Source: Hymenolepis diminuta
Lineage: Eukaryota; Platyhelminthes; Cestoda; Cyclophyllidea; Hymenolepididae
NCBI GenBank assembly: GCA_900708905.1
Contig: CAADRB010000009.1
Location: 494,439 to 558,438 of the forward strand
Direction of reading: 5' to 3'
DNA: 64,000 nt
The notes beneath the pieces were generated by a model. It was given only the letters and a program-made list of their open reading frames with translations. It was not told where the DNA came from and ran no database searches. Shown one piece after another: positions 1 to 12,571 of the stretch (position 1 is its first letter; each line of letters starts with the position of its first letter). Both the position numbers and the translations under genes were made by a program.

Positions 1-81
1 AGCACACCTGGAAATATGAATCTAATGCCTTAGCTCCTTACTGTTTCTATGCATTTGCATTCACTGAGCTTTTTTTTTTAG

Positions 82-280
82 TCCCCTTAGAAATCAGAAG
101 GAAGGGAGTTTGAACACCTCAATGATCTTGAAACCTTGGGAAGTGAGGTGCTCGCGCTCCTGTGGATGTAATCCAAATTTGTGGAAACCTGTCTGTCATC
201 CCAAAACCAATACAATCTTCTTCTCACCTTGCTATGCCGGTTGTACCCAAGGCCCCACTTTTATACCCTCTACTAACCAA
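82..280 (+). CDS. SLCO: OATP exon: Kazal-like cysteine-rich loop
   Basis: The acceptor is the T-rich tract ending in AG at 80-81, or the alternative AG at 89-90. The donor is CAA|GTAATT after 280. It encodes about 66 residues with seven cysteines spaced as in the large extracellular loop 5 of OATPs. An ATG at 122 is internal and is not a start. Confidence 0.88.
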
Positions 281-3200
281 GTAATTGAAGTCTTTAATCT
301 TTAATGCCGTTCTAATAACCGCCAATTGAATATGTGTTAATGGGGCTTGTCTGCCACGTTAGGTGAAACGGTTAAATGCTCATTGATTAGAAGTATCCAT
401 TGTCTAAATGTGTGCTTCGCAATCCCTTATCTAAGATCCATTTTCCATCAATGGGCTTTGGAGTCTGACATTGACGTTATGATGATATCTTTAATACCAA
501 AATTTATTAAAATCTACTTTTTTATAGTTAAGGCTAGGATCGCTTTGTTGGGATCATGTGTGTTGGTGGGATGTTAATAATTTGTGCACTTGTTCAAATG
601 CTTCAACTTGACTTTCTTACAGTTATGGGCTAATACTCAAAACGAAATGGGGAATATGTTTTAATCGATTCCTTTACCGATTTTACATTTGTAAATCTCT
701 AGTGTGGTATTAGTTCGCTTGATGAGATACGGTAGAATTTACCTCATGCTCATAGATGATTTTGACAGCCATCTTGCCAACCTCCTTTACCCAGAAATGA
801 TTTATCTCATGGAAAGCTCTGCACTCGTATGTGTGTGTCCTTTATGACGCCAGTTTCGTTTCTAACTTGATGGTTTTTGTTGAGTAGCTGGCGGAATGTT
901 AATTTTTATTTTTCTGCATCAATAACTGCTGATTAACGTTTTTGCCTTTTTGAGCATAAAAATAACATTCGAAGCCCATTTAGGCAAATGTTTATAATGT
1001 TTGAATTTGGTAAAGGGGAAGCGGGGGTATCATAGAACCACTCTGATGAGAAACGCGCATTCTACACCCCTTTTGTAGACTAAAGTTTATCATCCACGTC
1101 ACCATACGTGGGCGAATGGACATCGTTCTCATGATCTCTGGCTTGACGAAAGACCACTGGTACAAATTGGGCACCAACGCTTTATTCTCCTCCGCTTTAG
1201 CTAATAGGATTAAAAGAATTAAAGCCAACTCTTAGTTAACGGGTTAAATAGGTTGATCAAATACATAACTATGTGAAATAACAGATTCATACAAAAAATT
1301 TCCACTTTCGCTTATGAACCCCTTTTGTTTGAGCTCAAGATAAACACTCCTGTTGCGCCATCTCTTTTCGATACATTGGAAGGGAGGGCTTGTGTGTGCA
1401 TTTCGTCACAGCTCATTAACTTATGCTTGTGTATTTGTGGCAAATTTGCCAAATGTCATTCAGATTTGGGAATGTGGCTATTACCATACGCCATACGCCT
1501 TCTTTTTTATTAGCGATTTTGGGTAGAACAAGAAAGACGTCTGGACTAGGATCCAGAGAAATTTTAATGGTGAAAAAAATGTCACCCTGAGTAAGTTTAT
1601 TTATTTTTAAATATTTCAAGATAAAAGCATTTTGGAGTTAAGAGGGGCCTGTTGACTTTAGTAGTTAAGCTCTTGCGAGATTTCGTATTCCGCGTGTCTG
1701 TTGATGAAGAATTAGAGTACTGTCTGTTCTGCAAAGCTTGCATAAACTACTATCCATTTTGTGTGATATGGATACTGACTTTTAATCTTATCAAACATTT
1801 CACCTTATCATAGGTAGATGAAGAACGAAAGTTTCTTTGATTGAAAAACCCGTATTTCGACACCATGGTTTATTCTCTTATTTCTTTTCTATCAGCAGAT
1901 GCGTACCGCTAAGTATTGAACCCATGGTCTAGCACGGCCGATATTCATGTATGTCATTAAGTCACTTGTGCTCTCATCAAATTTAATAATTCACCTTACG
2001 TTGATATGAATTTGCGAAACCCTTAATTTGACTTTATTGCTTAAATCTCATTTAACATAAGGAACTAAATACTGTTATTATTATGCTCAAGTGAGGTCCT
2101 ATTTATACCATTCCCAGCCAGCTGCTTAGTCTTATCACAAAGAGCAGATACAAAATAAACACCACCTGTCTTTAGATCATGCACACCCACAAAGCCATAA
2201 TATTATTTAATCTTTAATTCTGATCCGAATGCTTAGTTAGAATTTATTTCTCCATTGTTACAATTTCTTATTTAAAAGGGAATTTAATTCTGAGGATGGT
2301 GAGGTATCAATGATGAGTTTGTATGTAAGCTCTTTCCTAACTCACGAAATCATCACTGTATTCTTCCGCCTGCCGAAAAATCTTGTTAAATAATCCTTTA
2401 GAAGAATAAAATTGAGTAGATTGTTGTTACTAAGGTTTTGCTAATGGATATTCCGATCTACATTTAAGTCACCCTTACAAATCTGTTAAGTGTACACTTA
2501 TATTTTGATAAAAAAATATCTCAGTGATTGTTTTATGAAGAAATATTCACGGTTGAATGCTATCACCCCAGTGAGTTTGGCGATTTCAGTAAATAAATGC
2601 TAAGGCATGATGTCCCACTGGCTGAAAGCTTAATTTTTGTTATTGTTGAACGAGAAGTGCTCCATATTTCGTTCAGTAGGGTTGAAGGACCTGTTTCCAA
2701 TGTGAATTATTTTAATAGCACACGTATTTTCATTAATCCGGGGTTTCATGAAACTAATGGTTTTTAAGCAGAAGAAGGAGAAGAAGAAGCAAGCCTGGTA
2801 ACCTCCTGTCAAAATATTTAAGTGTGGTCAGTCGATTTCTAAGCCAACCTAGGAAATTTGTGATAGAATGGTAATCTTGATAAGACGCTCTGGAGCTTCT
2901 TTAATTGAGGGTCTATTGTAGGGAATAGATATAATAACAACAGACGACAAGATTCGACTCGCGACAACGACCTATCCAGGTATCCGAGATGGAAAATGAA
3001 ACAGTCTTGAAGGCCGCCTAGCTAAAGCAATCAATCTACATGCTGACAGCCGACCAAGCATGATTGACAGTTATACACACATGATATTATCACTTATTCT
3101 AAAAATCGGGGTGGTTCTTCAGCCACGTCCACACTATCCCACCCACGCAAATTACATTTTTCCAATCGTTTGGGACTGGTCTGAATAACAACCAAGTCTC

Positions 3201-6200
3201 TAATATTATTAAATCAGCATTTATGGAACACGATCTAAATGGTTAAAGTACAAATTTTGGCTAACGATACTACCATTTTGCTACACTCCTAATCGTAATT
3301 GTTGTTTCTCCTTTTCAGTATGTGTATCACCAGTGTCAATGCTTATGGAACTACACTTCCGATCCCCAAAAACTCTCTTTCCTCTCCCAACGAGATGGTG
3401 CTACAGCAGCATCTATAACTCTTCGAGGCGACCCTATGAACACCATGATCTACGATGACGAAGTCTTTTCGGGTGTGTGCGCTCCAGGTTGCAAGATGTT
3501 GATACCCTTTGTGAGCTTCCTTACCGCGCTCCTATTCCTCACTGGGGTTATTCAGAATCCCCTCCTGATGGTCACGATGCGTTCGGTGCGACATAGCCAG
3601 CGATCTCTTGCATTGGGTCTGCAGTTTGTCATAATCCGATTGCTGGCTAATCTGCCCTCACCGATTGCTTTTGGCAGGGCTATTGATGGAGCTTGTCTTC
3701 TATGGAAGGATGAATGTGGAAGAAGGGGTGATTGTGCATTCATGGATTTGAAGCAACTCACTCAGTACATTACCGGTGAGTTTGATGAAATTTTACTGGC
3801 TATTAAATTTTAAATGAGGAATAGGCCAGTGACGGACTGCTATACATTGAATAATTTCAGCTATTAACAGTAATATTAGTACGACAAAATACCAGCGAAC
3901 TGAATGGTGAGAATGGTGATACCCAAAAGAATGTATTGAAAGTAGAACAGCATAAAAACAGAATAACACTGTTAAAAGTATATCAGTATTCCAGTTATTG
4001 GTAGACCCGTAATGAAAAAATGGTTCTTTTTGACAAGCAGAAATCGACGTAAATACGATTTAAGCATATAAATATAAATTTATAAATATAGATATAAATA
4101 AATAAATAAATAACTAAATATAAATATATATATATATATATATATAAATTAGACTAAGAATTTACAACACCGTAATGCCTCCGACGGAAGCTAAAACATT
4201 GACCGTTTTTTACTCCAAGGCTATAAATACCTAGGCATCGGACCCCCAAGCCCCCGTAACAAGCGAATAGGGAAGGTCGTGAAACCACTCCTAAACAGGA
4301 CTAAATCCGATTTTACTGTGGAAATCCGATAAATCGATAAGCGTATAGAGAACGTGTTGGATGACTCAGCGAATAGTGATGTGGCCATTTAGATGTAAGA
4401 ATTAAGACGGTGATAACATAAAAGGTTCATAACATGTAAGGGTTTATAAAGACATATATTTTAACGTTAACGCAATTTAAATAATTATTTTAGCCGATGA
4501 GACTGAGAGATAAGTTTTCATTTCGAGCTGTATTCGATTTTAATCGATCCTATTTTGGCATCAGTTAATCAATTTTTAATGGATTTTTTTATCGTACTAA
4601 AGTGAGAAAACCAATTGTTCCTTGTTTTATATTGCCGAAGTTTACTTCAAACCATTTGGAGAAATTGTCTAGCTCAGTTCTCCTAGACTTACCCAAGCTA
4701 TTTCCCTTAGAAACCTGGGCTAACTAGTTGAATTTGGGGGTCTCTATGTATTAAAGGGGGTAGTTTATTTATAATTACTGAATACTTGATGTGAGGCATA
4801 TTGATCGGGATACATTTTGGAATAAATGAATCCATTAATTCAAATTTAGTTCACATAAAAGAGTAAAATGAACAAATAAAGTATATAAACAACTTCGCGG
4901 TAAAGGGATTGATAGGTATAATGGACTACGCAATTAGATAGATTTTATTAATTTTGAATAATGTGAGCGGAATATAATGTTGGGGAATTAATGACGCGGA
5001 GAAACAGAATAATCTGTACTTCGTTTTATCGCTGTTCAGCTTTGGCAATAATTACCATAACTGAGTCCCAACAGAAAGAAAAAATGGTTTTCACAGCTGC
5101 ACATTTCGTCTTAGCAATTATGATATTTTTTAAATGTTTCGACTTTGTAAATTGAAATTGCAATGAAGCTTATGCTGCATTAAGTTCGTTGAAGCAAACT
5201 TTTTATCCCAATTTATGCTCTTCATTTGATATCAAAGAATTGCCTTTAAAGTGTCTCAACTCATCTTCGCTGTTTAAAGTACACTGGCATATTCACTTGA
5301 AATCATGTGCTGGGCTATTTTCGGCTTTATTTCTATTTATGCTTTTGGAAGTTAGTTCTCTAGTTATAAATCTATTTCACCACTTCTATAATGGGATATA
5401 AGGGGACTATGCTTTGCTCAGATCAAGTAGGAAGAAGGCAGAGAACCTGTAACTCGGCGGTTTAATTTATTAAGAAAACACACTTGCTAATAAGGATTTG
5501 GATAAATAGAAGATGCTAGGCCCTATGGTTAGTTAATAACCGCAGCAATAGCGAAGTTACATTTCCAGGCATGAGCGGATGGAGATCTAATAATCGATAA
5601 TCCAATGTATGAGGCATAAAGCTTATAAATTTCGCTCGAGTGCACCGAAAATATTTGAATCGGCTCTCTGATTTCTCTCATAGTACGCTCGTAAATGGGT
5701 TTATAGTCCTGCTAATCCGTTTTTACATGTCATATACCATATAATCCGTTTTTTTCGTGGATTATTCAACAATCAGTGATAGACGTTTAAAGGAAAAATA
5801 AATGCAGTAATGAGCTTGTAGATTTCCCTTCGTTTCATTCGTGAATTTATTTGTTAATCTCATAAAAGACAAATTACAGGAGCTGAGATAAGCGAAAAGC
5901 TTATCAGCTTCACCCCTTAAAAGACTTTAGAATCAGACAATTCCATTTTATTCAGAAATTGACTCTTGCATAATGCGTAATCAAGCTTCCTAACTTCCTT
6001 ATAATATGAGCTTAGGTACGGTTGAATTATAGTTAAAGTGCATTATGATCAGTGTCGATCTGTTTTGGTATTATCCACCCACTTCTGGTCTTGAACAACA
6101 CTTTAACCTACGAAACAAGCCTTTGATTGCGCTTAATTAAGCTGTATTGTTTCTAAAAATGTTATGCCATCCCTCTTTGTGAGGTCCAAGAACTGATAAG

Positions 6201-8586
6201 AACCCGAGCGTAGATAGTTTTGATCCTATCATCGAATATCTTTTCTTCGGCGATCTTTAATCCACATTTTTTAATGATTAGGAGTGATTTTTATTTGTTG
6301 TTTATTTTATTAAAACAGTCGGTTAAAATTCGTACTAAAATCCTAACAGGACAGGAAAATGAGTAGTTTTCAGTAATATATCTAACAGATGGGGATTGGG
6401 GTTAAATTTAAACATTTTAATCCAAAATATTAGAGATTTCTCTGGAGTATGAGATTTTTGACTGCCTTAATCTTGTTAGAAACTCAGCTTTGAAGGCCTT
6501 TCATAGGAAAATTTAACTGGTCGTTGGTTTTTCAGGAAGTAAGTTTTACATTCAGATGTATTTTCGTGATCATAGATTCTAATTTGCTTGAATGAGAAAA
6601 TAATGAAATTTCACAAGCTTCTAATTTCGGAGAGGTTAATTGAGGTTATTTTATGCCATTGAATCGCTAATTTGGTCGCTTTTGCTGAAGTTAGTGAAAA
6701 AATGAGTGAAAATTTTCATTACATGGATCTAGGGACAATACATTAAACTCATGTTCACTTGATCAAGTGTTGCTCCCGAAAGCAGGACCTTTCACATCAT
6801 ATTACACACAATTATGTTAGTTCTATTTAATAAATGCTTCTGCTTATCTCTTATTCTTTGATTGACTTAATTTTCGCAAATCGAATTTAAAATCCGTACA
6901 CACACAATTACTGTTCTTATAAGAGAATTAGTTTTCAGATAGGGTACACCCTCTTTGGTGGTTTCAGCGCATACAAGAAGTAGAAGTATACAATCTCTAT
7001 CACATTGCATTGTTAAGCCTTGATAACTACGTTGAAACTAAGCCTAAATCTTACAGGGTGCCTAAGGCACACTTTTAGAAAAACAAAATGTAACTGTTAA
7101 CGCTTGAAATTTACCATTTCTCTTAACAAAATAAATAAAAATAATATTAACCTAGGTTTTATTCTATATATCCTCCTTTGGTTTCTATCACTCACTCAAT
7201 TTGAGTGGAGGAAGTCAGTGAAATCGAGTAAATGCATTTGAAATTGTATTCATATTAAATGTAGCCTTTTGAGATCAAAATGTCAAAATTCGACTCACTG
7301 TCATTATTTCCGTATCCAGTTACTATCTGGAAAACTATATGATCTCGCTTCAGTTAAATTTCCCGTTGATACAATCTTGGTAAATAAGTTTCTTATTTAC
7401 GGATAGACAAGAAAGTGATAAAATTTGTTGGGTTTGCTGGCATGGTAAATAGTATTTTATTAACCAGTTCCAAACATTTAGGCTCCTCAAGCCACTCTAG
7501 TTGGCATAACTTTTTGAAAGTGCTCTTACAGTTGGTAGTCGTGACATCTACCTCAAAATCTTTTCTTTATAACTGCCACCTTTGTCCAGTGAACCTCTCT
7601 TTACTGCGATTGATCGGTGAAACATTGATGTTTTATGACAGTTTGGAACTGCATTTTAAATAAACATAATCGAATAAAAACGAGAATGTAATGCTCATAG
7701 GAATTTACTAAGTGAACGAATTTTCCGCGAATGAATTTGCATAACAGAATCGTGCAGTGCATGGGGACCAACGTGATAGGAGTAATAGTTTTCGATCAGC
7801 AACAACCGATACAAACATCTGCATTTAGTGAGAATGGGTCCAGATGCGCACATGAGCATGAAGTTTTCACATCGCTACAGAAATCATATCAGTTTCCAAC
7901 TCGCAAGATGTTAAATGAGTAGTATTATAATCAACTCTTGTCTCATGTTCCTTTTCTTGGTGACCGTGACTTCTCCTGAGGTCAATGTGTACAGAGTCCC
8001 CGATTTTGAGAGTCATCCCGTTAATCAATGCGTGGCCAATCTCGGCCATGAACTTCGTTTTAGAGGAATTGAAATTATATTTCTATTTATGCTCTTGTTC
8101 CTTATATGCATTAATTTGGTTACCGTCACCTTATGTTTTGAATCAAGTTGTCTAAGTTACTTTGCTTATTAACATTTCCTAATTCCATAAAACCACTCTT
8201 TTGTGCATAATTCTCCATTAAAATATGCACAATTTCAGCTGAATATATTTTATTTTGAATTATTAGCGTAAACATCTTTCATCAAGATTATCTTAATTTT
8301 GCCCTTTCCCGCTGCGAAATATTTCTCATATGAACTACTTAACATTACAAAAGTAAAATATGATTTTATCTCCCCTATGTTAGGCCTCGGAATAGTCGTG
8401 AAAGGATCTAGTCTAATTGTCTATATCGTGTTGATATATCTACTATCACGGAGACATTCTGGTCCTACCATGGATTCAAACGCGGATGAAGAGTTAGCTA
8501 TAACGGTGAAGCTGCACGAAGACGATGCTCTGCGGAAACGAAAACGGAGTCAAGATAAGAATGAAGGACGTCAACATAAGTTATGA
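82..8586 (+). CDS. SLCO: Organic anion transporting polypeptide (OATP/SLCO family), 3' part, three exons
   Basis: A multi-pass plasma-membrane carrier of amphipathic organic anions; only the C-terminal part is in the window. Exons: about 82-280 (start could also be 91), 3319-3775 and 8384-8586, joined by GT-AG introns of 3.0 and 4.6 kb. Phases agree (0, then 1+2). Exon 1 encodes the cysteine-rich Kazal-like extracellular loop with the family pattern CGCNPNLWKPVC and FFSPCYAGC. Exon 2 continues the loop (YHQCQCLWN) and carries two membrane segments plus the family CLLW...CG+RGDC block. Exon 3 carries the last membrane segment and a charged cytosolic tail ending in HKL. The joins read TNQ|YVYHQC and QYITG|LGIVVKG as in the family. 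The 5' exons lie upstream of base 1. The family is clear; the paralogue is not. Confidence 0.92.
281..3318 (+). other. OATP intron; contains a SINE relic
   Basis: No exon or RNA gene was recognised. A minus-strand tRNA-SINE copy lies at about 1012-1180. The rest is AT-rich unique-looking DNA. Confidence 0.7.
1012..1180 (-). repeat. tRNA-derived SINE, copy 1
   Basis: On the minus strand this reads as the same 150-175 bp unit seen at seven other places: a degenerate tRNA-like head with an AGAGATCATGAGA B-box-like stretch, a GGTGACGTGGATGAT middle, an ACAAAAGGGGTGTAGAATGC motif, then TCTCATCAGAGTGGTTC. Short ORFs here are chance. Confidence 0.75.
3319..3775 (+). CDS. SLCO: OATP exon: end of loop 5 and two transmembrane segments
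   Basis: A TTTTCAG acceptor precedes 3319 and the donor G|GTGAGT follows 3775. Hydrophobic segments are visible near MLIPFVSFLTALLFLTGVI and around LALGLQFVIIRLLANLPSP. The conserved CLLWKDECGRRGDC stretch typical of OATP C-termini follows. The reading frame is fully open over 457 nt. Confidence 0.92.
4068..4147. repeat. AT-rich microsatellite (TAAA)n / (TA)n
   Basis: Runs of TAAA-type units are followed by about 11 uninterrupted TA repeats. It is a simple sequence repeat inside the OATP intron. Confidence 0.9.
7056..7240 (-). mobile_element. Mariner-like element, 3' end relic
   Basis: The segment aligns by eye over about 150 bp with 63243-63420, both including AATATTAACCTAGGTTTT. Read on the minus strand, a short frame gives VIETKGGYIE followed by a stop, the usual C-terminus of mariner transposases. 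The rest of the transposase is not present next to it, so this is a truncated, dead copy. Confidence 0.6.
8384..8586 (+). CDS. SLCO: OATP terminal exon: last transmembrane segment and cytosolic tail
   Basis: The acceptor ATGTTAG precedes 8384. The first two bases complete the glycine codon begun in the previous exon. It encodes GLGIVVKGSSLIVYIVLIYL, then a hydrophilic tail rich in D, E, K and R, and a TGA stop at 8584-8586. A candidate polyadenylation signal AATAAA is at 9144-9149. Confidence 0.88.
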
Positions 8587-9213
8587 TTGCCCTCGTCAAC
8601 TCTCTCTTCCCTCTACAACGTCTTTCGTCCCCCATTTTTCGTCTTTTTCCTACAAAGGAATTGCATTTGCCTTAGAGACGGTGGTCCATCTTCCCATATC
8701 GCATTAGTTGTGTTTCCGTTACTATTTTTTTGATTTGGTGGCTCGTTGACTCCCCTCTCCCCCCTGTAGCTTCCCACCAAGTGCACTTATCAAATTATTT
8801 CTACGCTACCACTAATAATTACAAAAAATATCATCTTCATTATTATCCCTTTCTCATGCGTATGTCCATTGATTTCCCTTATAAACTTCCTTCCAGAGTT
8901 TTTATTTGTCATTGTGGCTATGCTCCTTTCCCCATCCCCACTGCTCCTTTTATACACTCAAGAACTCGATTCCACCCATGCGTGGACTGTGTACGGGTGA
9001 AGAGAAAGAGAAATTATTGTTGCTTTGAAAGAAGAAAAAATTGAGTATGCGTACCTGTATCTTATAAAAGCGTGAAAAGTGGTGAAAAATGAAAAAAAGA
9101 GGGAAATATATTTCCATATTTTGAGTTTTCAATGTCTGAGAAAAATAAATCTGAGTTGTGTATTTGATTTGTCGGGTAAGTTTGGGACTATCATTTCATT
9201 CTTTGCTGGACGA

Positions 9214-9232
9214 ATATATATATATATATATA
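9214..9232. repeat. (TA)n microsatellite
   Basis: An uninterrupted AT/TA dinucleotide run of about 19 bp. Confidence 0.9.
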
Positions 9233-9539
9233 CTTGACCATCGATTTTATGAAAATAACGGGTAATCGGGGTTTTTAAAGCGAGATGCCTGGTTGTGGCG
9301 TTTTAATTTAGATGAATATGCGTTGTAGAGGTTGTATAGAATAGTGTATTGCGATATCAAAAGTGCTCGCTTGTGCTGTCTGAAAAATTTAAAAATTAGT
9401 AGGGCGCGACCGACTACTTAAAACAACTTTATAGTCAATCAGCTCAGAACAATATGGACGTAGGAGCTCAATCAAATATGTGAAAACTTAATTCCGAACT
9501 CCAGGTCCTCTCGTCGGGATTTGAAAGGTCACTTTCTAA

Positions 9540-10420
9540 TGTTTAGGCTCTGGAACGTCAAATCTTGTCACAGCGAACTGAAACTTGTCAATTACCGTCT
9601 AGCGGTTCTGATGAAAGCCAAAACTGCTGAAATATAAAAAGCCAAAGTAATCCCGGGGTTTATTATTAATAATCCTGGATACAAGATGTCTCTATACCAG
9701 TGAGTGGTGTCTCATTTCCCATCAATGAATCCCGACTTCAAGTACAAGAATTTAAATCTATTTCCTACAGGTTAGCTACAATTATAATGAATATTGGCAA
9801 TATAACCCTGGGTACTATTGGTTTTCATTCGTCAATAGATTGCTCTCCCAACTTTTTGGAGAAGGAATCATTTGATAGGCAACCGAATGCTGTGTAAATG
9901 TGAAAGTACTATTATTATGGGAGATTTTAACTGTCGACTTGACCAGAATGCTCATGAAAATCATATGAAGGTAATAATTCGCTTTACAAGCTTAGTGGAG
10001 ACTACGGAAAATGGAATGAGTCTCTGATCGTTGCTTGGTTACATTAAATCTCAGAATTGAAGCTACACCGAGGACGTTATATAGGTATATAAATCAAACA
10101 AGAATTTGGCAGCAGAACAAGAGAATTGACCTCATATCAAACCATAAATGCAAATGCCAAGAAATACTTGAAAAGGCAATTCCGGAACGCACCAATCTAG
10201 AATAACAATATAGTAAATGTTGTTACAAAGACTTACAAAGTGTGTCAGGAACACCGTTCTAGAGTTGGAAAGAATGAAGCCATGGTATAAAGTGTCTAAA
10301 GCAAATTTGTGTGCTGAATTACTGGAGGGGAAAGAGCCATAAAAACTGGTTAGCCAGTCAATCCCCTGAATCATATTGGTGAACACAGAAAAGCCTACAA
10401 CTTACTTCGAAAAGTTTCGC
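9540..10420 (+). mobile_element. Decayed non-LTR (CR1-like) retrotransposon, endonuclease region
   Basis: Broken plus-strand frames give LWNVKSC near 9548, then SGVSFPINESRL near 9702 and IIMGDFNCRLDQ near 9915. These match, in order, the N-terminal, middle and GDFN catalytic blocks of the apurinic-type endonuclease of CR1-like LINEs. Frameshifts and stops separate the blocks. No clear reverse-transcriptase YADD motif was found downstream, so this is a truncated relic. The exact ends are not visible. Confidence 0.5.
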
Positions 10421-12571
10421 TGACAACCTCTCGAACATGGTCTAATTGGAACCAAAATAATTTTTTCTTTGATCTCCGTTCTCTGGCCAAACACTATGCT
10501 GAACTATTTAGATATGGCCTAGTACGATCCAATGCAAAATTAAGCATCCTAGAATTGCTTAAAGATGTAAAACTGACAATAGAGAAACTAAAAGAACAAA
10601 AGGAAGATTGAAAACTCCTGAAAGATCTAGATTCATATACTAATCAGCACTTAATCCAGCTAACTACTGAAGCAATTTCCTTCTTAACGCAGTGGGAAGA
10701 TATTAAAATCGATGGTCTGTGAAAGGCTTCATTTACATACAAGTGAATGATTATCAAATACACAACACGGATAATGTCCACGAAACTGGTTCTTCTTTAC
10801 GGTTTGCCTACAATTGTCTACGAAGGGTGAATTATGACAAATTAAAGGCTGTTCTGAACACACCTCGGCGGATGATGCTGGGTCTGTACAGCAGACGACA
10901 AATGGGTGTTTCTCAGAGAAACCTCATTGAGATAATTATAGCAACATTTTAATAGTATGAGACTACTAAGTTAAAATACCATTGAACAGTTAAAACTCCA
11001 ATTGTTATTTTAAACCAACAATGTGTCAAGTCCACTGTTATACGATATGCTACAATTGCTCAGACACTCCAGGGAGAGATAGAGGAATTTAACTCGACAA
11101 GATTAATCTGGTAACCAGACATTTATTGATGAAAATAAAGTTTGATCTAAGTACTTGGCATTGGATTCGTCTCAATAGTGATCGGCCGGAGAAGAGTGAA
11201 CCAATCATTGGATTTGGCAAAATGTGATTAGTCAGACAACGGTACAAACGATGAATGGCGGTCGCCCTCGTCATGTAGTGACCTCCCACAGTTATAATGT
11301 GGAAGGGGCAAGGCGATGACGTGTAAATGCACTTCCGGTACACGTCAGAGTATCTTTTCTCCTTCCTATCAAGAACCGAAAACCTCCTAATAATAGATGA
11401 TTATAAAAATCCTGTAGCAGTTGTGACTCTTGAAAATTAGCAAAAAATATCATTGTAATCATTATTTCATTAAAGAACGAGTCATTTATGTGAAATTTCA
11501 TTGGATGATGAATGTTAAATAAGTCACTAGGGCGAATATTGCCAAGAGAAGGATGAGCTGTTTATTAAACGAAGGCAAAATGTCCTCTTTTCTTTATTTC
11601 ACATTTCGTCGGATGTATTCTCAATGATAGTTATTTCTGGCAGCCAGAGTTATTTTTTGTTCTAATCCTACTCACATATTTTAAAATAATTGTTCTTAGA
11701 GACTTTTAATTATAAGAAACCGAGCTGGCTCTGTTGTTTGGATTGCTATGATTAGAAATACATGGACTTGAAGGCATTAAAACGAGTGGGGAGCTATCTT
11801 CCCATATTTTGTATTTTGATACCTCATAATTCCTTCTGTTAAAATGATGTTAACTGGACCTGTGGGGAGTGCTTTCTTAAAAGTGATTACGTAGAATTCT
11901 GGTAATTTCTAATTCAGTGATGCTTTGTAAAAAATTGTATAGCCAAGTCCAAGATATTAGACATAAATAAATAAATAATGGACCGAACTGCAATTTTTAA
12001 TGGGAAAGAATTTTGTCAATAGCAAAAGCTTCTGGCCTTAAAGAGAGCATTTTAACTAACAGATGTCTAAACTGCAAACGGAAAGCACAAATATGCTTTT
12101 ACGAGAGGGTTGCAAAAAGATGCGCTTTAATATGATAAAAATGTTGAATAGATCATATGAGATGAAAATTTGCTTTACAAATATTATTGATCGACTCCAA
12201 AATTCTTATATATTCCAAAGTCAGAAAGAAATATGTGACGATGGCAATCATAATTGTGATCATTAGTAGGTTTGGTTGAGTAATTGATTAAGTGATGAAC
12301 TCGGAATGTTTAATTCTTTTTGTTAGATACAGTGAAAATAACAGAATTATATGAAGCAACGCTCATGCAACTGCGTCAAATAATAAATGTAACTTAAAAC
12401 ACAAGAATCAAAATAAAAAAATCGCGAAATAAAGATTTTGCAATAAATTCACTTAAAATATCATGCGAATATCATTTAACACTTAGGAATTATTTATAAT
12501 TGACTGAGGAATTAAGCGAACTATTTGATAACGCCCATTGGTCTTATAAACACGGGGAGGAACTTTGCGAT

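Larger units (their letters stand above)
3776..8383 (+). other. OATP intron (4.6 kb)
   Basis: It holds an AT/TA simple-repeat tract near 4068-4147 and a mariner 3'-end relic at 7056-7240. No conserved exon was found. Short ORFs at 5189-5401, 7415-7663 and 7731-8172 have no recognisable domain. Confidence 0.65.
8587..12571. other. Intergenic region between OATP and UBA3
   Basis: It contains the OATP 3' UTR (candidate AATAAA at 9144), a TA microsatellite at 9214-9232 and a decayed non-LTR retrotransposon (about 9540-10420). From 10950 to 12480 nothing was recognised. Confidence 0.7.

Noticed and set aside
7731..8172. Two overlapping frames with a hydrophobic stretch
   Set aside because: No domain, no splice support, and they lie inside the OATP intron.
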